Shown: positions 36,365 to 48,257 of the stretch, piece after piece | How the letters are laid out: each line of letters begins with the position of its first letter | Numbering within the stretch: the first letter of the stretch is position 1 | Source: Camellia lanceoleosa | Lineage: Eukaryota > Streptophyta > Magnoliopsida > Ericales > Theaceae | Reading direction: 5' to 3' | Assembly: GCA_025200525.1 (NCBI GenBank) | Contig: CM045759.1 | Location: 5,022,001 to 5,086,000 of the forward strand | DNA: 64,000 bases | Program-made: the position numbers and the translations under genes | The notes under the pieces: model-generated | Database searches by the model: none | The model's input: the letters and a program-made list of their open reading frames with translations, nothing else | What the model was told of the DNA's origin: nothing

Positions 36365-37595
36365 TTGTTGTGGAGTTATAATTTTGAGTTGCTTACATGG
36401 CCTAGGTGTTAGCCGTGGTGCACGTGAGTGATTCTGATTGACCGAGGTATGGTCAGACGATATCTAAACCCGAGATGTTCGAATGAGGGATTAGAGTCCT
36501 AAATGATGACAGACTCTAGGTTTGAATATGTTAGACTCATGGGAGAGTTAATCCTATTCCAAATTGGAGGAGTTCTTAATAAGTGTTATCCTTGAAAAGG
36601 ATAGAGTTCTATAAACTAAGATTTCTAGGGAAATTGGCCATTGTTGAATATATAAAGGGAGCACCCTATGGGTCTAAGGTATGATTTATTTTGTGCTTTA
36701 CTTGAGAGTTGTTTGTTTACTTGAGCCGAGATATTTGTGAGATTGTTGACTGACTTGATTGTCGAAATATGTCCGGTCTTATTGTTTCTTTATGTGTAGG
36801 CGTTGAGCTTTTCTATTTCTGCACGTGTTCTACGACTTAGTTCTAGGATCTCAATGAAGAGATTTGATTTGATTGTGAAGTCAAAATTCAACACTCAAAT
36901 CTTCCATTCATTTTCTCCATGGTTGTCCCTGCAACCAACATCAATACTACATTATTTTTTGTTTTCTTTCTATTCTCTTCTTTCCCTTCTTTCCCTTCTT
37001 TCACTTTCCTCTTCCTTTCTTCATCTTTATTACCACTATTCCCATCACCCATACACTCAATCAAAACAATCATACACTTTTGACTTTTGTAGAATAATAT
37101 TGTAACAAGGAATTTGTATTTAAATGGAGAGTGACGGAAGATTAAGAACAACTCATGTAATCATTTTTTTTAGAGAGCATGTAAGTGGAGTTTTTTTTTT
37201 TTTTTTTAATATTCTAAAAAAAAAAAACAAGTTAGAAAATTGATTCACTTTTCACATTATTTGAGAAACTAACCTACTTTTTGAAATCGCATTTTGAAAA
37301 CACAATTTTGAAATTGAAATTGAATTTTCAAAATGCAATATATTTTAGTGAAGTCCATGTCATCACAAATTGTATTTTCAACATGCGATTTTAAGGTGAA
37401 ATTGTATGCTGAAAATGCAATTTCAATTTAACATTGCATTTTCAAAATGCGATTTTAAAAAGTTAATTATTTTTCTAAATAGTTTGAAAAGTGTCAATTC
37501 TCTAAATTATTTTTTAAAATATTTAAGATCATGTAAGTGGGGAGAAAAAGAGAATAGATTTTGTAGAAACAAGAAGAGAGAAAACCACATGGGTG
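36365..37595. other. Intergenic spacer with CT-rich and hairpin-rich tracts
   Basis: A pyrimidine-rich tract lies at about 36950-37025. Near 37270-37460 the motif cattttcaaaatgcgatttt and its complement recur several times (short inverted repeats). No gene was seen. Confidence 0.4.
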
Positions 37596-37599
37596 TATG

Positions 37600-37639
<40 letters not shown>
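37600..37639. repeat. (GA)n microsatellite
   Basis: About 20 ga units, followed by a (TA/GT)n stretch. Confidence 0.95.
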
Positions 37640-37642
<3 letters not shown>

Positions 37643-37917
37643 ATATATATGTGTATATATATATAATGGTGGGACAAGTCCATGTGATTGAGTTGAAAAA
37701 CAAATTGTTTTGTTTGAATAGAAAACGTGTAGACCCGAGAGAGAATGTCGAATGGGTTTGACTGTAAAAATTGTGAAATATGATTGGTTTTATTAAACAA
37801 TTGTGGATGATGGCTTTTATTAAAAAAATTTGGGTTGGGAGACTCTGTGAATCTGAGAGATGGGTAAGTTTGAGAAAGGGAGAGGAAAGATCTTGAATGT
37901 GGGCTGTTGGTTGAGCA

Positions 37918-38342
37918 TGTTGGAATGTGTCCTATATTATTTGAAGTTGTCTCATCTGTATTGATTATAAAGTTCTAATTTTCCTCTCCTTAATACCTGA
38001 GTTTTAAGGAAAAGTGTAAACTGTACTTTTCAATTTGGTATCAGAACTTGGTTGGGCCTATGATTGGTGTGTCGTTTTTCCGACTACTGTATGTTGTGGT
38101 CTCTCTTTTTAATATCTGAGTTTTAAAGAAAAGTGTGGGTTGTACTTTTCAATTTGGTATCAGAGCTTGGTCGGGCCTGTGATTGGTGTGTCATTTGTCC
38201 AACTACTGTATATTGTGGTCTAGGAGAGTGTTGGAATGTGTCTCACATCAGTTAAAGTTGTCCCATCTATGCTGATTATAAGGCTCCACTTTTCTTCTCT
38301 TTAATACTTAGGTTTTAAGGAGAAGTATGGGCTGGGCTTTTT
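37918..38342 (+). mobile_element. TRIM-like miniature LTR element
   Basis: The LTR-like repeats at 37918-38032 and 38229-38342 both start tgttggaatgtgtc and share gattataa(a/g)g, ttttaagga and aagt. A Met-tRNA-type primer site tggtatcagaac follows the first (38036-38047), and purine-rich ctaggagag precedes the second. Inside, 38095-38166 duplicates the LTR end plus a second primer site tggtatcagagc. There is no coding capacity. Size and layout fit a TRIM. Confidence 0.65.
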
Positions 38343-38741
38343 AATTGAGCAACGGCGAAGGACGGTGGCCGGAACTGCGGCGTGATGGCTAGGGGGGAAA
38401 GGCCGAAAAGAAGTCAGCATGATGGTTGGAGCTTATGGATTTGTGGGCAACAGTGAAACATGGTAATGATGGCCAGAGCTATAGCTGGTGTGATGGTCGG
38501 AGCTATAACTGTAACAAGGCAGTGATGAAAGGGTTTGATGTGTTTAATAAAAGGATGGGTTTATAGACAGCAAAGATGGCGAAAATGCTGGAGTTGGGAG
38601 ATGTAGTGGAGTGAAGGCGATGATGCCGAAGAAAGTCTAGTCATTATGATGAGACCACAGATAGGACTGCTGTCTGGTGAGTGGCCAAGACAAAGTTGCC
38701 ACTCGTTGGTAAGGAAAAGAACACCAATAACTTAACCTATA
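38343..38741 (-). other. Leader-like remnant of an older LTR element
   Basis: It lies directly inside the primer site at 38742-38753, so on the minus strand it is the start of that element's internal region. It is GC-richer than its surroundings, with repeated ggtcggagctata-like phrases. No conserved domain was recognised. The element seems cut off at 38342 by the TRIM-like repeat. Confidence 0.4.
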
Positions 38742-38753
38742 GCTTCGATACCA
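38742..38753 (-). other. Primer-binding site of split LTR element
   Basis: Minus strand TGGTATCGAAGC directly abuts the LTR end AACA. It is close to the TGGTATCAGAGC primer site of many plant Copia elements. Confidence 0.6.
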
Positions 38754-38762
38754 TGTTATAAT

Positions 38763-38808
<46 letters not shown>

Positions 38809-39065
38809 TGTATTATATTGAATAATGTTATAATAATATTATTTGTAACTGCTATAAGAGATGATCTATAAATAAGAATTATATGGCGTGCTAATTGTTA
38901 GAATAGTAGAGAGAGGGGAAAATAATATGTATTGCATATATTCAATCTATCAATTACAAAAGGAGAAGCCTGTATATATAGGCCAAGATACCTAGGTGTA
39001 TAGGAAACCTAGGTGCACAAAAATACAAGAGTCCTAAGCATAATTGGAATAGATAACAACTAACA

Positions 39066-40769
39066 CCCCCCCCTCAAGCTCAAGGTTGTAAGGCAGATAA
39101 TAACTTGAGCTTGGTGAGAAGATTGGAGAAGTATCCTGGAAGATGAGCTTTGGTGAAGAGGCCGGTGGTCTGCTCAGTAGGGGTAACAAAGAGAAGATGA
39201 ACAGTGCCCCGAGTAACATGTTGGCGTATGAAGTGGCAATCTATCTCAATATGCTTGGTGTGATCATCAAAAACATCATTATGTGCAATCTAAATAGCAC
39301 CCTGGTTGTCACAATAAAGGTTGGTGGCAGAAGAATGAGAAACTCCCAAATCAAAAAGGAGCCAACGAAGCCACATAAGCTCCTGAGTAGTGTCAGTAAG
39401 AGCACGATACTCAGTCTCGGTACTAGAACAAGCAACAAGAATTTGCTTCTTACTATGCCAGGTAATAAGAGAGGTGCCCAAGAAGAAACAGAACCCAGTA
39501 GTAGAATGACGGTCAGTAGGATCCCCTACCCAATTTGCATCAGAAAATGTATAAAGCTATAGAGAAGACTGTGCGGAGTAGTGAAGACCATGAAACAAAG
39601 TGCCTTTGAGATAGCGCAAAATGCGAATCAAAGCATCATAGTGTAGAGAATGGGGAGCAACCATGAATTGACCGACAATGTGAACAGCATAAGCAACAGC
39701 TGGATGAGTAACCGTGAGATAAACAAGGCTGCTAACTAGCTGACGATATTTAGTGGCATCAGACAATAGGGAACCTTCAAGAGGTGTAAGACAAGTCTGA
39801 GGATCAACAGGAGTAGTGGCAGTCTTGCAATCGGTAAGGCCAGCACGAGCCAAGAGATCAGAAGTATACTTGGCCTGGGTAAGAAAGTAACCAGATAAAT
39901 CGTGAGAAATTTCTAAGCCAAGGAAGTAGCTAAGCAAACCTAAATCTTTCAATTGAAACTGGTGACAAAGAAACTATTGGAGACTAGAAATACCCATGGG
40001 GTCATCTCCAATGATAATCATATCATCCACATAGAGGAGAAGGAGAATAGTACCACGCTCCGTCTTACGTATAAACAAGGCAGAATCATGAGCACTGGAG
40101 GAAAAGCCAAAGTCACAAATGGTAGAGCTGAACTTGCCAAACCAGGCATGCAGAGCTTGTTTCAAACCATACAAAGCACGACAAAGTTTGCAGACTTTGT
40201 TTGATGGAACAAAAGAACTAGGAGAAGGTTGCATATAAACTTCCTCAGTGAGATCACCATTGAGGAATGCATTCTTGACATCCATCTAATAAAGACTCCA
40301 GTGGCAAGCAGCAGCCATTGCAAGTAAGTTGTGAACAGAAGTAAAACGAGTAATAGGAGCAAATGTTTCTTCATAGTTAATGTCATACTCTTGAGTAAAC
40401 CCTCGAGTGACAAGGCGAGCTTTGTAATGCTCAATGGAACCGTCAGAATGAGTTTTGAGCTTGTAAACCCATTTGCAACTAACAGTACTCTTGCCAGAAG
40501 GAAGATCAACCACATCCCAGGTATGAGTTTTATCGAAAACCTGCAGTTCATCAGTCATAGCTTGTTGCCAAAGAGGATTGAAACAAGCTTCTTGATAGGA
40601 AGTAGGTTTATGAGAGGAAAAGATAGTGGAACCAACAATATAATCACGGAAAAGAACAGAAGGTGTTTTACCTATGTGGAATGATGCTCTAGTAGAGGAA
40701 GAACCTCAACAGGAGAAGGTGTAGGGCCATCAGCAGACATAGGATCTTCAGGATAGATAATAGGCATAG
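39066..40769 (-). pseudogene. Copia 3 RT and RNase H remnant
   Basis: RT start MTDELQVFDKTHTWDVVDLP (40558). KLKTHSDGSIEHYKARLVTRGFTQ follows, then a stop near 40285 just before MDVKNAFLNGDLTEEVYMQP. The catalytic box is YVDDMIIIGDD (about 40010). The RNase H parts are SDANWVGDPTDRHSTTGFC, STETEYRALTDTTQELMWLR and HTKHIEIDCHFIR. In-frame stops lie near 40285, 39970, 39556 and 39290. Confidence 0.88.
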
Positions 40770-43700
40770 TGTAGACGTCCTGAACGTCCCGGGAGAAATC
40801 CCGTTTTGTTCATTGGGGCTTACTACAGTTTGGACTCAATGTCACGGTCCTGTATCTAATCTCACGGAGTGCATTGCAAGACCGATGAATCATCAAAGAG
40901 TCTAAATCCGGCAAATCGTTTTGAAAAACTGATTTTTAGAAAGAAGTGCCAAACATGAACTACTTTGCCAGATACAGAGTCGCCACCAAAATATTTTATT
41001 TTGAGGGAATTTAGGAAACCCTGACTCGTGCCTAAGGCCACGTGTCCGTCATCACCAAAGTTGCCTCGGCTCGGGAACTTGGGTACAATTGGGGAAGGTC
41101 ACTTCGTAAGCACCCCTGCTCGCCCGATCAAAGATCAGCCTCTACTAACCATGATATCGAGTTTTGAAAACATTATGTGCTCTTATTCCAATTATTAGCC
41201 TAGAATTACTATGTGATGCACACAACATACAAGTATAGGCTGAATTGCCTAAGTTGGAACAAAGCATCGCATATCCATTTGTTTTGAAAATGGATTGAAG
41301 TTTGCTACTCGCAAGTAGGCTAAAACACGGGTTTCGACGAATTATTCCAACTCAAGCAACCCAACCTTCACCCACAGGCATTCAGGCAGTTATATCACAT
41401 AAGCACATAGCCTCATGGTAAGCATGCTATCATGGCAGTCACTCACACGCATGCAAGGATGCTAAAGCATAAACACTCACCGAGTACTCCGAGCCAAAAC
41501 AGAAACTAGTTAGTAATCAATGCATGATCCTAGTTCATGTTAAAATGGCTAATGCAACACATGCAAGAATGCAGCTAAGATAGGATCGGCTATTCTAAGA
41601 TGCATATGAGATGCTACAAATAACATGTATTCAACTTGGAATTGAAATACAATGCAGTTAGTATGATGCGCCGAGCCCAGTACATGCAAGACAGATAAAT
41701 GGATGCAAACATGTGAGCATAAATATGCCAATTGAAACGCGCCCTAAACTAACCATCATAAGCTGGTAAATAAAAGGGAGAAAGACGTGGGGTTGGAAGG
41801 CATGCATCACACACACACACACACATATTACAACATTGCCCTCCTCAGAGGGTCCGAATGAATGGTACAGAATAAACTAGCTAATCTAAGCTAATTAAAC
41901 TAATTATTACACAACATTAATTAATTAACGAATTAACTAAGTAAGTAAGGAAACTAGCATGCAAGTGAAACAAAATGGACTGCCTTAGCTCTGTTCCGAA
42001 TGATAGGGATGCATGCATACTCAAGTCGCCTTGTCTGGAAATCCATCGCGATGCCCCGATTTGCCTCGCTAACCGGGTCCCGAACACTGCATAAAGCTCC
42101 GTATAGGCCGACCAATTTTGCCTTTGGTTTCCGATTTGCTGCAACGGAGAGCGAGAAAGGGGCATGGCAAAGTATTTTCAACATATGTGTGCATGACCAC
42201 TCTCCCCATCATTGCACAAGCTCCAGGGAGTGTAGTCTTCGATCCTCGTGCCACCAATCACGCATCTCAATGCATGATGGCCGAGGAGTCGGATTGCACA
42301 ACTCGATGTAAAATGAATGCACATATAAACACAACAAGGCCTAAACTCTATCATGGGTAATCCGGAGTGTCAGCGACCGAGAATCGAGGCACGTTTCGTC
42401 ACTTGGAGTATGAAATGTCCCTCGTTTCCCATGTTTGGACTAAACCCTATTCCAAACACAATGCAATATACATGGCATACACAATACGACTAGCATGCAA
42501 CCCTAAACGCAATGCAACATAACCATGCTAGCATGCAATGGATGATATGCAAACATGCAACTAGCATACACAATGCTATGAACTAAGAATGGCATACTCA
42601 ATGCACATGAACTATATGGCATACGCAATGCACATACGAAGATGGACATGTACGAAGACATGAACAAGGCATACACAATGCAACGATCAAGCATGCGACA
42701 ACATGGATATGGCATACATAATGCAAGATGGACTTAAACTAAAACAAATGGGCCTCAGCCACACTCAAATTAGTGGCCATACATGATGAAAATGAAGCAA
42801 CAACACACATGCAAACATGCACAAATGCAAGGGACCAAACCTAAGGCACAAAGTGCAACTCCACCAAAGCATGGTAAGCATGAAATATGGCATACAATCA
42901 CATATTTTCCAGCTCTAAAATGACATGCAAGATGGTCCCGAATCATGCAAACACCCCACACAATGCATGCTAGATGGCCCAAATACCGAAACTAGTGAAG
43001 TGGATTACACTATAGGCATGCAAAGAAATACTCAAATGGACAAATCAGCCCCAAACAGTCCCTATTTAGGCCAAAACAGTATCAAATATGGACTAAAATG
43101 AATGGCTCACAAAGCGTGGAAATGAAGCTCATGCAATGGTCCAAAAATGAGGTATTCATGCATAACTCTCAAACACATTTAAAGAGTGGAAAACATGGGA
43201 ATATGGCATACATATAAGCTCTGAAATATGATTCACAATGATGCCAAAACATGGAAACACCTCAAAATACGCATGCAATAGGTTTCAAAACTTAAAGCTA
43301 GGCAAGGATATTGAACTACAACCATGCATAGAAAACATCATTCGACCATGAGGCCCAAAAACAGAGGTAAGGCAGTCCAAAACATGCACAAAATCAGTTT
43401 AAGGCATGGCCAAAAAGTGCTAGAATCAAAGGCCAAAATAGCATGCAATGTAAGCTAGTAAAGAGGATTTACACTACAAGTATATGAAGCATTCAAGAGG
43501 TCACTAAACCAGCAAAATTCAGAGGTATTTCATGCCAAATAAAGCCCAAAAACTCATTGAAACATGGTCAATGCATGCAAAAATGACATGCTCCTTTGAT
43601 AGGCTATGAAGAGGGTTATTCTACACATGCAAGATGGACACCCAATATGGCAAAACAAGCTCTGGACAGAGCCTATGCAGGTCCTAAAACTCACCAAAAA

Positions 43701-43779
43701 TGTCCTGAAACATGGCTTGGAAGCATGCAAATAAGGGCTCCTTTGTAAGGCCAAAAATGCTAGAAAACAAAATAAGGAG

Positions 43780-43858
43780 AGAGAGGGTCACCCCTCTCTG
43801 ATTTTGGCACTCAAAATAGCATGCTAGCCACTGAAAATCCATTGGATTTCAGTGGCTA
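43780..43858. repeat. Paired hairpins in solo LTR
   Basis: AGAGAGGG (43780-43787) pairs with CCCTCTCT (43792-43799). TAGCCACTGAAAATCC (43825-43840) pairs with GGATTTCAGTGGCTA (43844-43858) with one bulge. This is the same order and spacing as at 11782-11867. Confidence 0.8.
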
Positions 43859-44338
43859 AAAGGCCAAACAAAGGCCAACACAAATGCTCTAAGGCATGGC
43901 TCAAAACAAGGTAAAATGAAGCATGCAAGGGGTAGATGACCCCCAACGGAAAAATGATCTTAAACAAACATTTAAGGGCCTCAAAATAAGACTTTTTTCA
44001 ATTTACAACAAAGCTCAAATATGCTTGCAAGTATGGCTAAAAGATGGAGGAAAATAAAGCTTAAAAGAGGGAATAGTGTGTTACCCTTGTAGCTTCAGCA
44101 AAACCAGCAGCTTCTTGGACCAAAAATCAGCACTTTGAGACCTCTCAAAACCCTCCAAGAACCTTAGATCAATGGTGGAGGTGTGTGGCTATGAGGTGTG
44201 GTGTTAAAGGCCAAGAACAAACACCCTTTCTAAGCCTAGAATGTAGAGATATAGAGAGATATATGTGCTTTTCCTTAGACAAAATTTTTTTAAACCTCTC
44301 TAAAGGAGAGGGAGGCCCTCTCTTATAGAGAAACAAGA

Positions 44339-44740
44339 GGGTTTAAGCTTCTTGGAGAAGCTAGAGCAAAAGGTTCAAGCTTCCTGGAGAAGCTAGAGCA
44401 AAGGTTCAAGAGGTTCAAGCTTCTTCAAGAAGCTAAAACAAGAGTTCAAAAAGTTCAAGCTTCCTCAAGAAGCTAAAACAAAGGTTCAAAAGGTTCAAGC
44501 TTTCTCAAGAAGCTAAGACGAAGGTTCAAAAGGTTCAAGCTTCCTCAAGAAGCTAAAACAAGGGTTCAAAAGGTTCAAGCTTCCTCAAGAAGCTAAAACG
44601 AATGTTTAAAAGGTTCAAGCTTTCTCAAGAAGTTAAAACGAAGGTTCAAAAGGTTCAAGCTTCCTCAAAAAGCTAAAATAAGGGTTCAAAAGGTTCAAGC
44701 TTCCTCAAGAAGCTAAAACCAAGGTTCAAAATGTTCAAGC
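44339..44740. repeat. 40-bp tandem repeat, ~10 copies
   Basis: The unit has aaggttcaaaaggttcaagc followed by ttcctcaagaagctaaaac. Each unit includes a small hairpin AGCTTC-ctcaa-GAAGCT. The first two units are shorter (ggagaagctagagc form). Confidence 0.92.
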
Positions 44741-45095
44741 TCTCCAAAAACCGTGCCAAATAGAGAAAGTTAAGCGGTCCCGAACCGAGGCGCACGGCCG
44801 ACGGCTCCGAAAATCGAAAACTGGTCTCCAAACGGGAACAATGGTCTACGACCATGAAAAGTAGCCTACGGCCACTGAGAGATGGTCTACGAGACCTCTC
44901 CCTCCCTTCAGGAAGAGAAAGTAAGACCTAGTCCGCAAACCGAGGCAAAGCATAAAAGGGTCCCGAGGTCTAGGGGTAAGGACCTCAGCCGAAACTCTGA
45001 AACCTCAGAATGAGCACAACATACGCAATCACCGAGCGCTCAATCGATGACGTCTGAGTCTTAAGGTCGGTCAAAAATGGGGTGTCTACATATAG

Positions 45096-46243
45096 GCAAT
45101 TATGAAAGCATGGAGTCAGAATCTGCATCAAAGTCAGCAAAAAAACAAGTCTACAAAGAGATCAGTAAAGATCAGTGAGTGGGCAGACTGTGGTAAGTGA
45201 AACTTGGAAAGATTTGAGAACATTTTGTGTTCCCAGAAGACCACATGACGGGAAATACGAAGTCACTTGAAGATAGGATCCCAACAACAATACCCTTTAT
45301 GTTCTATACCATACCCTAGAAAACAGCAAAGATGAGAGCGAGGTTCTAGTTTAGTGTGTTCATGAGACTGAAGTAGAACAAAACAAGTAGAACCTAAAAT
45401 TTTAAGAGTGGTGTAGTCAGGAGGAGAACCATACAAGCGCTCATAAGGGAAAATATTAGCTATGACAGGTGTAGGTACATGATTTATGGTGTGGATGGCA
45501 ATGAGGGCAGCTTCCCTCCAAAACTGTTCAGGATAAGAAGATGAGATGAGAAGAGCCCGGGTAGTATCAAGAATATGACGGTGTTTCCTTTCAGCTCATC
45601 CATTTTGTTGGGATATGCTTGCACAAGAGCGATGAGATAGAGTACCATTAGCCCGAAGAAAAGACAGAAATTCAGAATCCAAGTACACTTTAGCATTATC
45701 AAAATGAAATATTTTAATAGTACGAGAAAACTGAGTGCAAACCATGGCAGAGAAATCATAATAAATCTGTTTAAGTTCAGATCGATTTTTTAGAAGAAAA
45801 AATCAAGTATAACGAAAAAATCATCAACAAAATCACAAAATATCTTGACCCCCCCATGGTCGGTGTGGGGGAAGGCCTCTAAATATCTGAATGCACAAGA
45901 TCAAAAAGAGTAGTAGACATAGAAGTACTGTTATTAAAAGATAAAGCAGGTTGTTTAGCAATTTGACAAGATAAACAATCGATATCTTCAAGACAGACAT
46001 GACCTAACTGACCACTAAAAACTAAAGTTTTCAAATGACTAAAGAGACATGTCCTAAGCGACAATACCAAAGCTGTAAATAAGACAATGAAGAAATAGAT
46101 ACAGCAGAGAAAGCAATGGGAGTAGCAGCAGATAATGTGGGGAGAGCAGCAGTAGATGATTTGTGAGGAATGCGAAGATGGGTAAGCTCGAATAGACATC
46201 TATGCTTACGGCCTATCCCAAGGATCTGTCTCGTTTGAGGATC
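45096..46243 (-). pseudogene. Copia 3 integrase remnant
   Basis: The pre-integrase LGHVS-like site is near 46010. The core is readable in shifting frames: FHFDNAKVYLDSEFLSFLRA, SCASISQQNGRAERKHRHIL (catalytic Glu context) and SSYPEQFWREAALIAIHTINHVP, down to 45110. The Tat solo LTR interrupts just downstream. Confidence 0.75.
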
Positions 46244-46693
46244 CTACACCAAACAACCATTAGCAGCAAAGGTAACGGTTAGACCAAGTTCACATAACTG
46301 ACCAACAGAGATAAGGTTCAAGTGAAGAGCAGGAATGCGATAAGTATCAGAAAGAGACACAATAGAAGTAGAAATGTGACCAGTATAATAGACAATCATA
46401 TGAGAACCATCAACAATATGTATGATAGGGACCGAGAACGATGATAGAGAAAAAAACATAGTGGAGTCAGAAGTCATATGATTACAGCATGCAGAATCAA
46501 AATACTAGGGAGAATTACCTGAAGTCACTGAAAGAGCAGTAGAGGGAGGAGTACCGGATTTGGTAAGCACCTGTTGGATGATGGACTGAACATCATCCAT
46601 TGAGAATGAAGGAGCAGCGAAATCAATGAAGTGGTGAGGAGAAGAACCCTCTGTGGCAATAGCAGCAGAGCGAGAACCTTGGCCAGATTTGGA
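46244..46693 (-). pseudogene. Copia 3 protease region
   Basis: FDSACCNHMTSDS near 46490 is at the protease active-site position, where DSA takes the place of the usual DTG/DSG triad. HLNLISVGQLCELG follows. A stop separates it from gag at 46694, and there is another TAG near 46505. Confidence 0.65.
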
Positions 46694-47587
46694 CTAATAC
46701 CCAGAACGAGAAGACCCTTTCTTGGAGGGGGCTCGAGGACAATGGCGTTGGAGATGACTGGGAGTAGTCTTACAGCAAGTAAAGCATTCGTGAACCTGGC
46801 ATTGAACAAAAGAATAAGTAGCTGGCAGGTCACGGTTGGAACAATACTGGTATGAACTAGCACGATGTGAAGATAAGGAACTCTGTGAGGATGACGTAGT
46901 AAGAACAGAATCCATATGCTGAGATTTGAGAGTCCCAAATCGAGTCTCCTCTGATAATAGTTCAATAATGGCTTGCTTTAAAGTGGGCAAGGGAAAACGA
47001 TGGAGTAATAAAGTACGTATGGGCTCAAAAGTGCTATGAAGAGCCATAAAGAACTGTAATAGTCCCTGATGATTTCGATAAGTAATAAAAAACTGTGCAT
47101 CCTCAGAATATGCCCATGTAGGCTCAGAAAGAGGTAGCTGGTCCCAAACAGACGACATTTGGGATAAGAATTCATTGATAGACTGATCGGGTGCTTGGCG
47201 CATATGATGAAGAGTCTGCAATAGTTGATATTGATAAGCATGGCCAGTGGTCTGATAACGGTCCCTCAAGAAATCCCAAATTTCTTTGGTAGGGGAAGTA
47301 ATTTGAGCATCATCTTCGAACCGACCAAACTGGAGATGAATAGAGGGAATTGAGGTAGCTCGGAACCAGGTGATAATTTGATAATTCTTACTTTTCCATT
47401 CGTCAAGACGGTCATCGAATGCAGAGTCAGTCTCATCCGCTTTCTGGTTGGGTTTGGGAAGAGCACCAGTAATAATATGCCAAAGGCGTTTCCCTTTGAT
47501 GAAGCTATAGAGAGCTTGGGCCCAACTAACATAATTTGACCTATCAAGGATAACAGAAATAGAGTAGATGTGCTTGGTACGATCCAT
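46694..47587 (-). pseudogene. Copia 3 gag
   Basis: Open from MDRTKHIYSISVILDRSNYV (47587) for 298 codons. It carries the Copia gag features NYVSWAQALYSFIKGKRLW, IWDFLRDRYQTTGHAYQYQLLQTLHHMRQ and SINEFLSQMSSVWDQL. The C-terminal knuckle is degenerate (CFTCCKTTPSHLQRHCP), lacking the Gly-His pair. This is the best preserved part of the element. Confidence 0.85.
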
Positions 47588-48226
47588 AATGCTCAAACAG
47601 TGCAAAAAAAAAAAAAAAAGAAGATGGTGCTTTTTAGAGGCTAATTTCGCCAAAATAGAACACACCAGTGGATTCAAGAGGTTGAAAATAGGTGGGATAG
47701 GGTCTGAATGGGCCAAAACACGACCAGAAAGGCAGCAAAGCAGCTGGGCAAGATTGTTTGACCAAAAAAGGAGTACCAACACTAGGGCTAACGTCAGAAA
47801 TGCGCAACGCACTTTATCAAAGGTGCACGCAGCGTACGATAGCAAGAAGCAAAGAATACAAGATCAACCAAGGCCGACGCGCCGATGACGCTGTAACACG
47901 CAACTCACGTTAACAGGTGAGGTCGCGGCGCAAGATAGCTCGTGATTAGAGTGGAGGCGCATGAATGCGCGTAGGAGACGGCACAGTGCGTGCCTGATTT
48001 CTGGCAGCGCGTGGAGACGATTCGGATGGTGTTGGATTCGTCTTGAAGAGACCAAGATGATCGTATAGGCCGATCGTTGAAACAAGAAAGGATGAGATAC
48101 GCAAAAACCAACGTGTGAAATGAATCAATCTACCAGAAAAGAAAGAAAGAGAAAAATAAAAAAGGTGATAAAGACGAAGAGGAGGCTAGGAGAAAACCCT
48201 AGACTCTGATACCATATTAGAATAGT
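47588..48226 (-). other. Copia 3 leader and primer site
   Basis: Region between the primer site TGGTATCAGAG (about 48209-48219) and gag. An A-run lies at 47607-47621. No other gene was seen. Confidence 0.6.
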
Positions 48227-48257
48227 AGAGAGAGAGGAAAATATTATGTATTGTATA

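Larger units (their letters stand above)
40770..45090 (-). mobile_element. Solo LTR of Tat/Ogre-type element (4321 bp)
   Basis: TG at 40770 and CA at 45090 (gggtgtctaca); sense strand TGTAGACACCCC. Flanks are CATAG (40765-40769) and TATAG (45091-45095), a 5-bp TSD with one change. Copia 3 sequence continues on both sides and no internal Tat sequence is present, so LTR-LTR recombination has removed it. It is the same family and orientation as 9114-12818, but longer mainly through a 40-bp tandem repeat at 44339-44740. Confidence 0.88.

Noticed and set aside
37494..37800. Ser/Leu-rich minus-strand frames
   Set aside because: They read through a (GA)n microsatellite.
41954..42360. Overlapping frames of 60-103 codons on both strands in the solo LTR
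   Set aside because: LTR sequence; no domain and not conserved in the 9114-12818 LTR.
47568..47888. Plus-strand frame across Copia 3 leader
   Set aside because: Antisense to gag and leader with an A-run; no domain.
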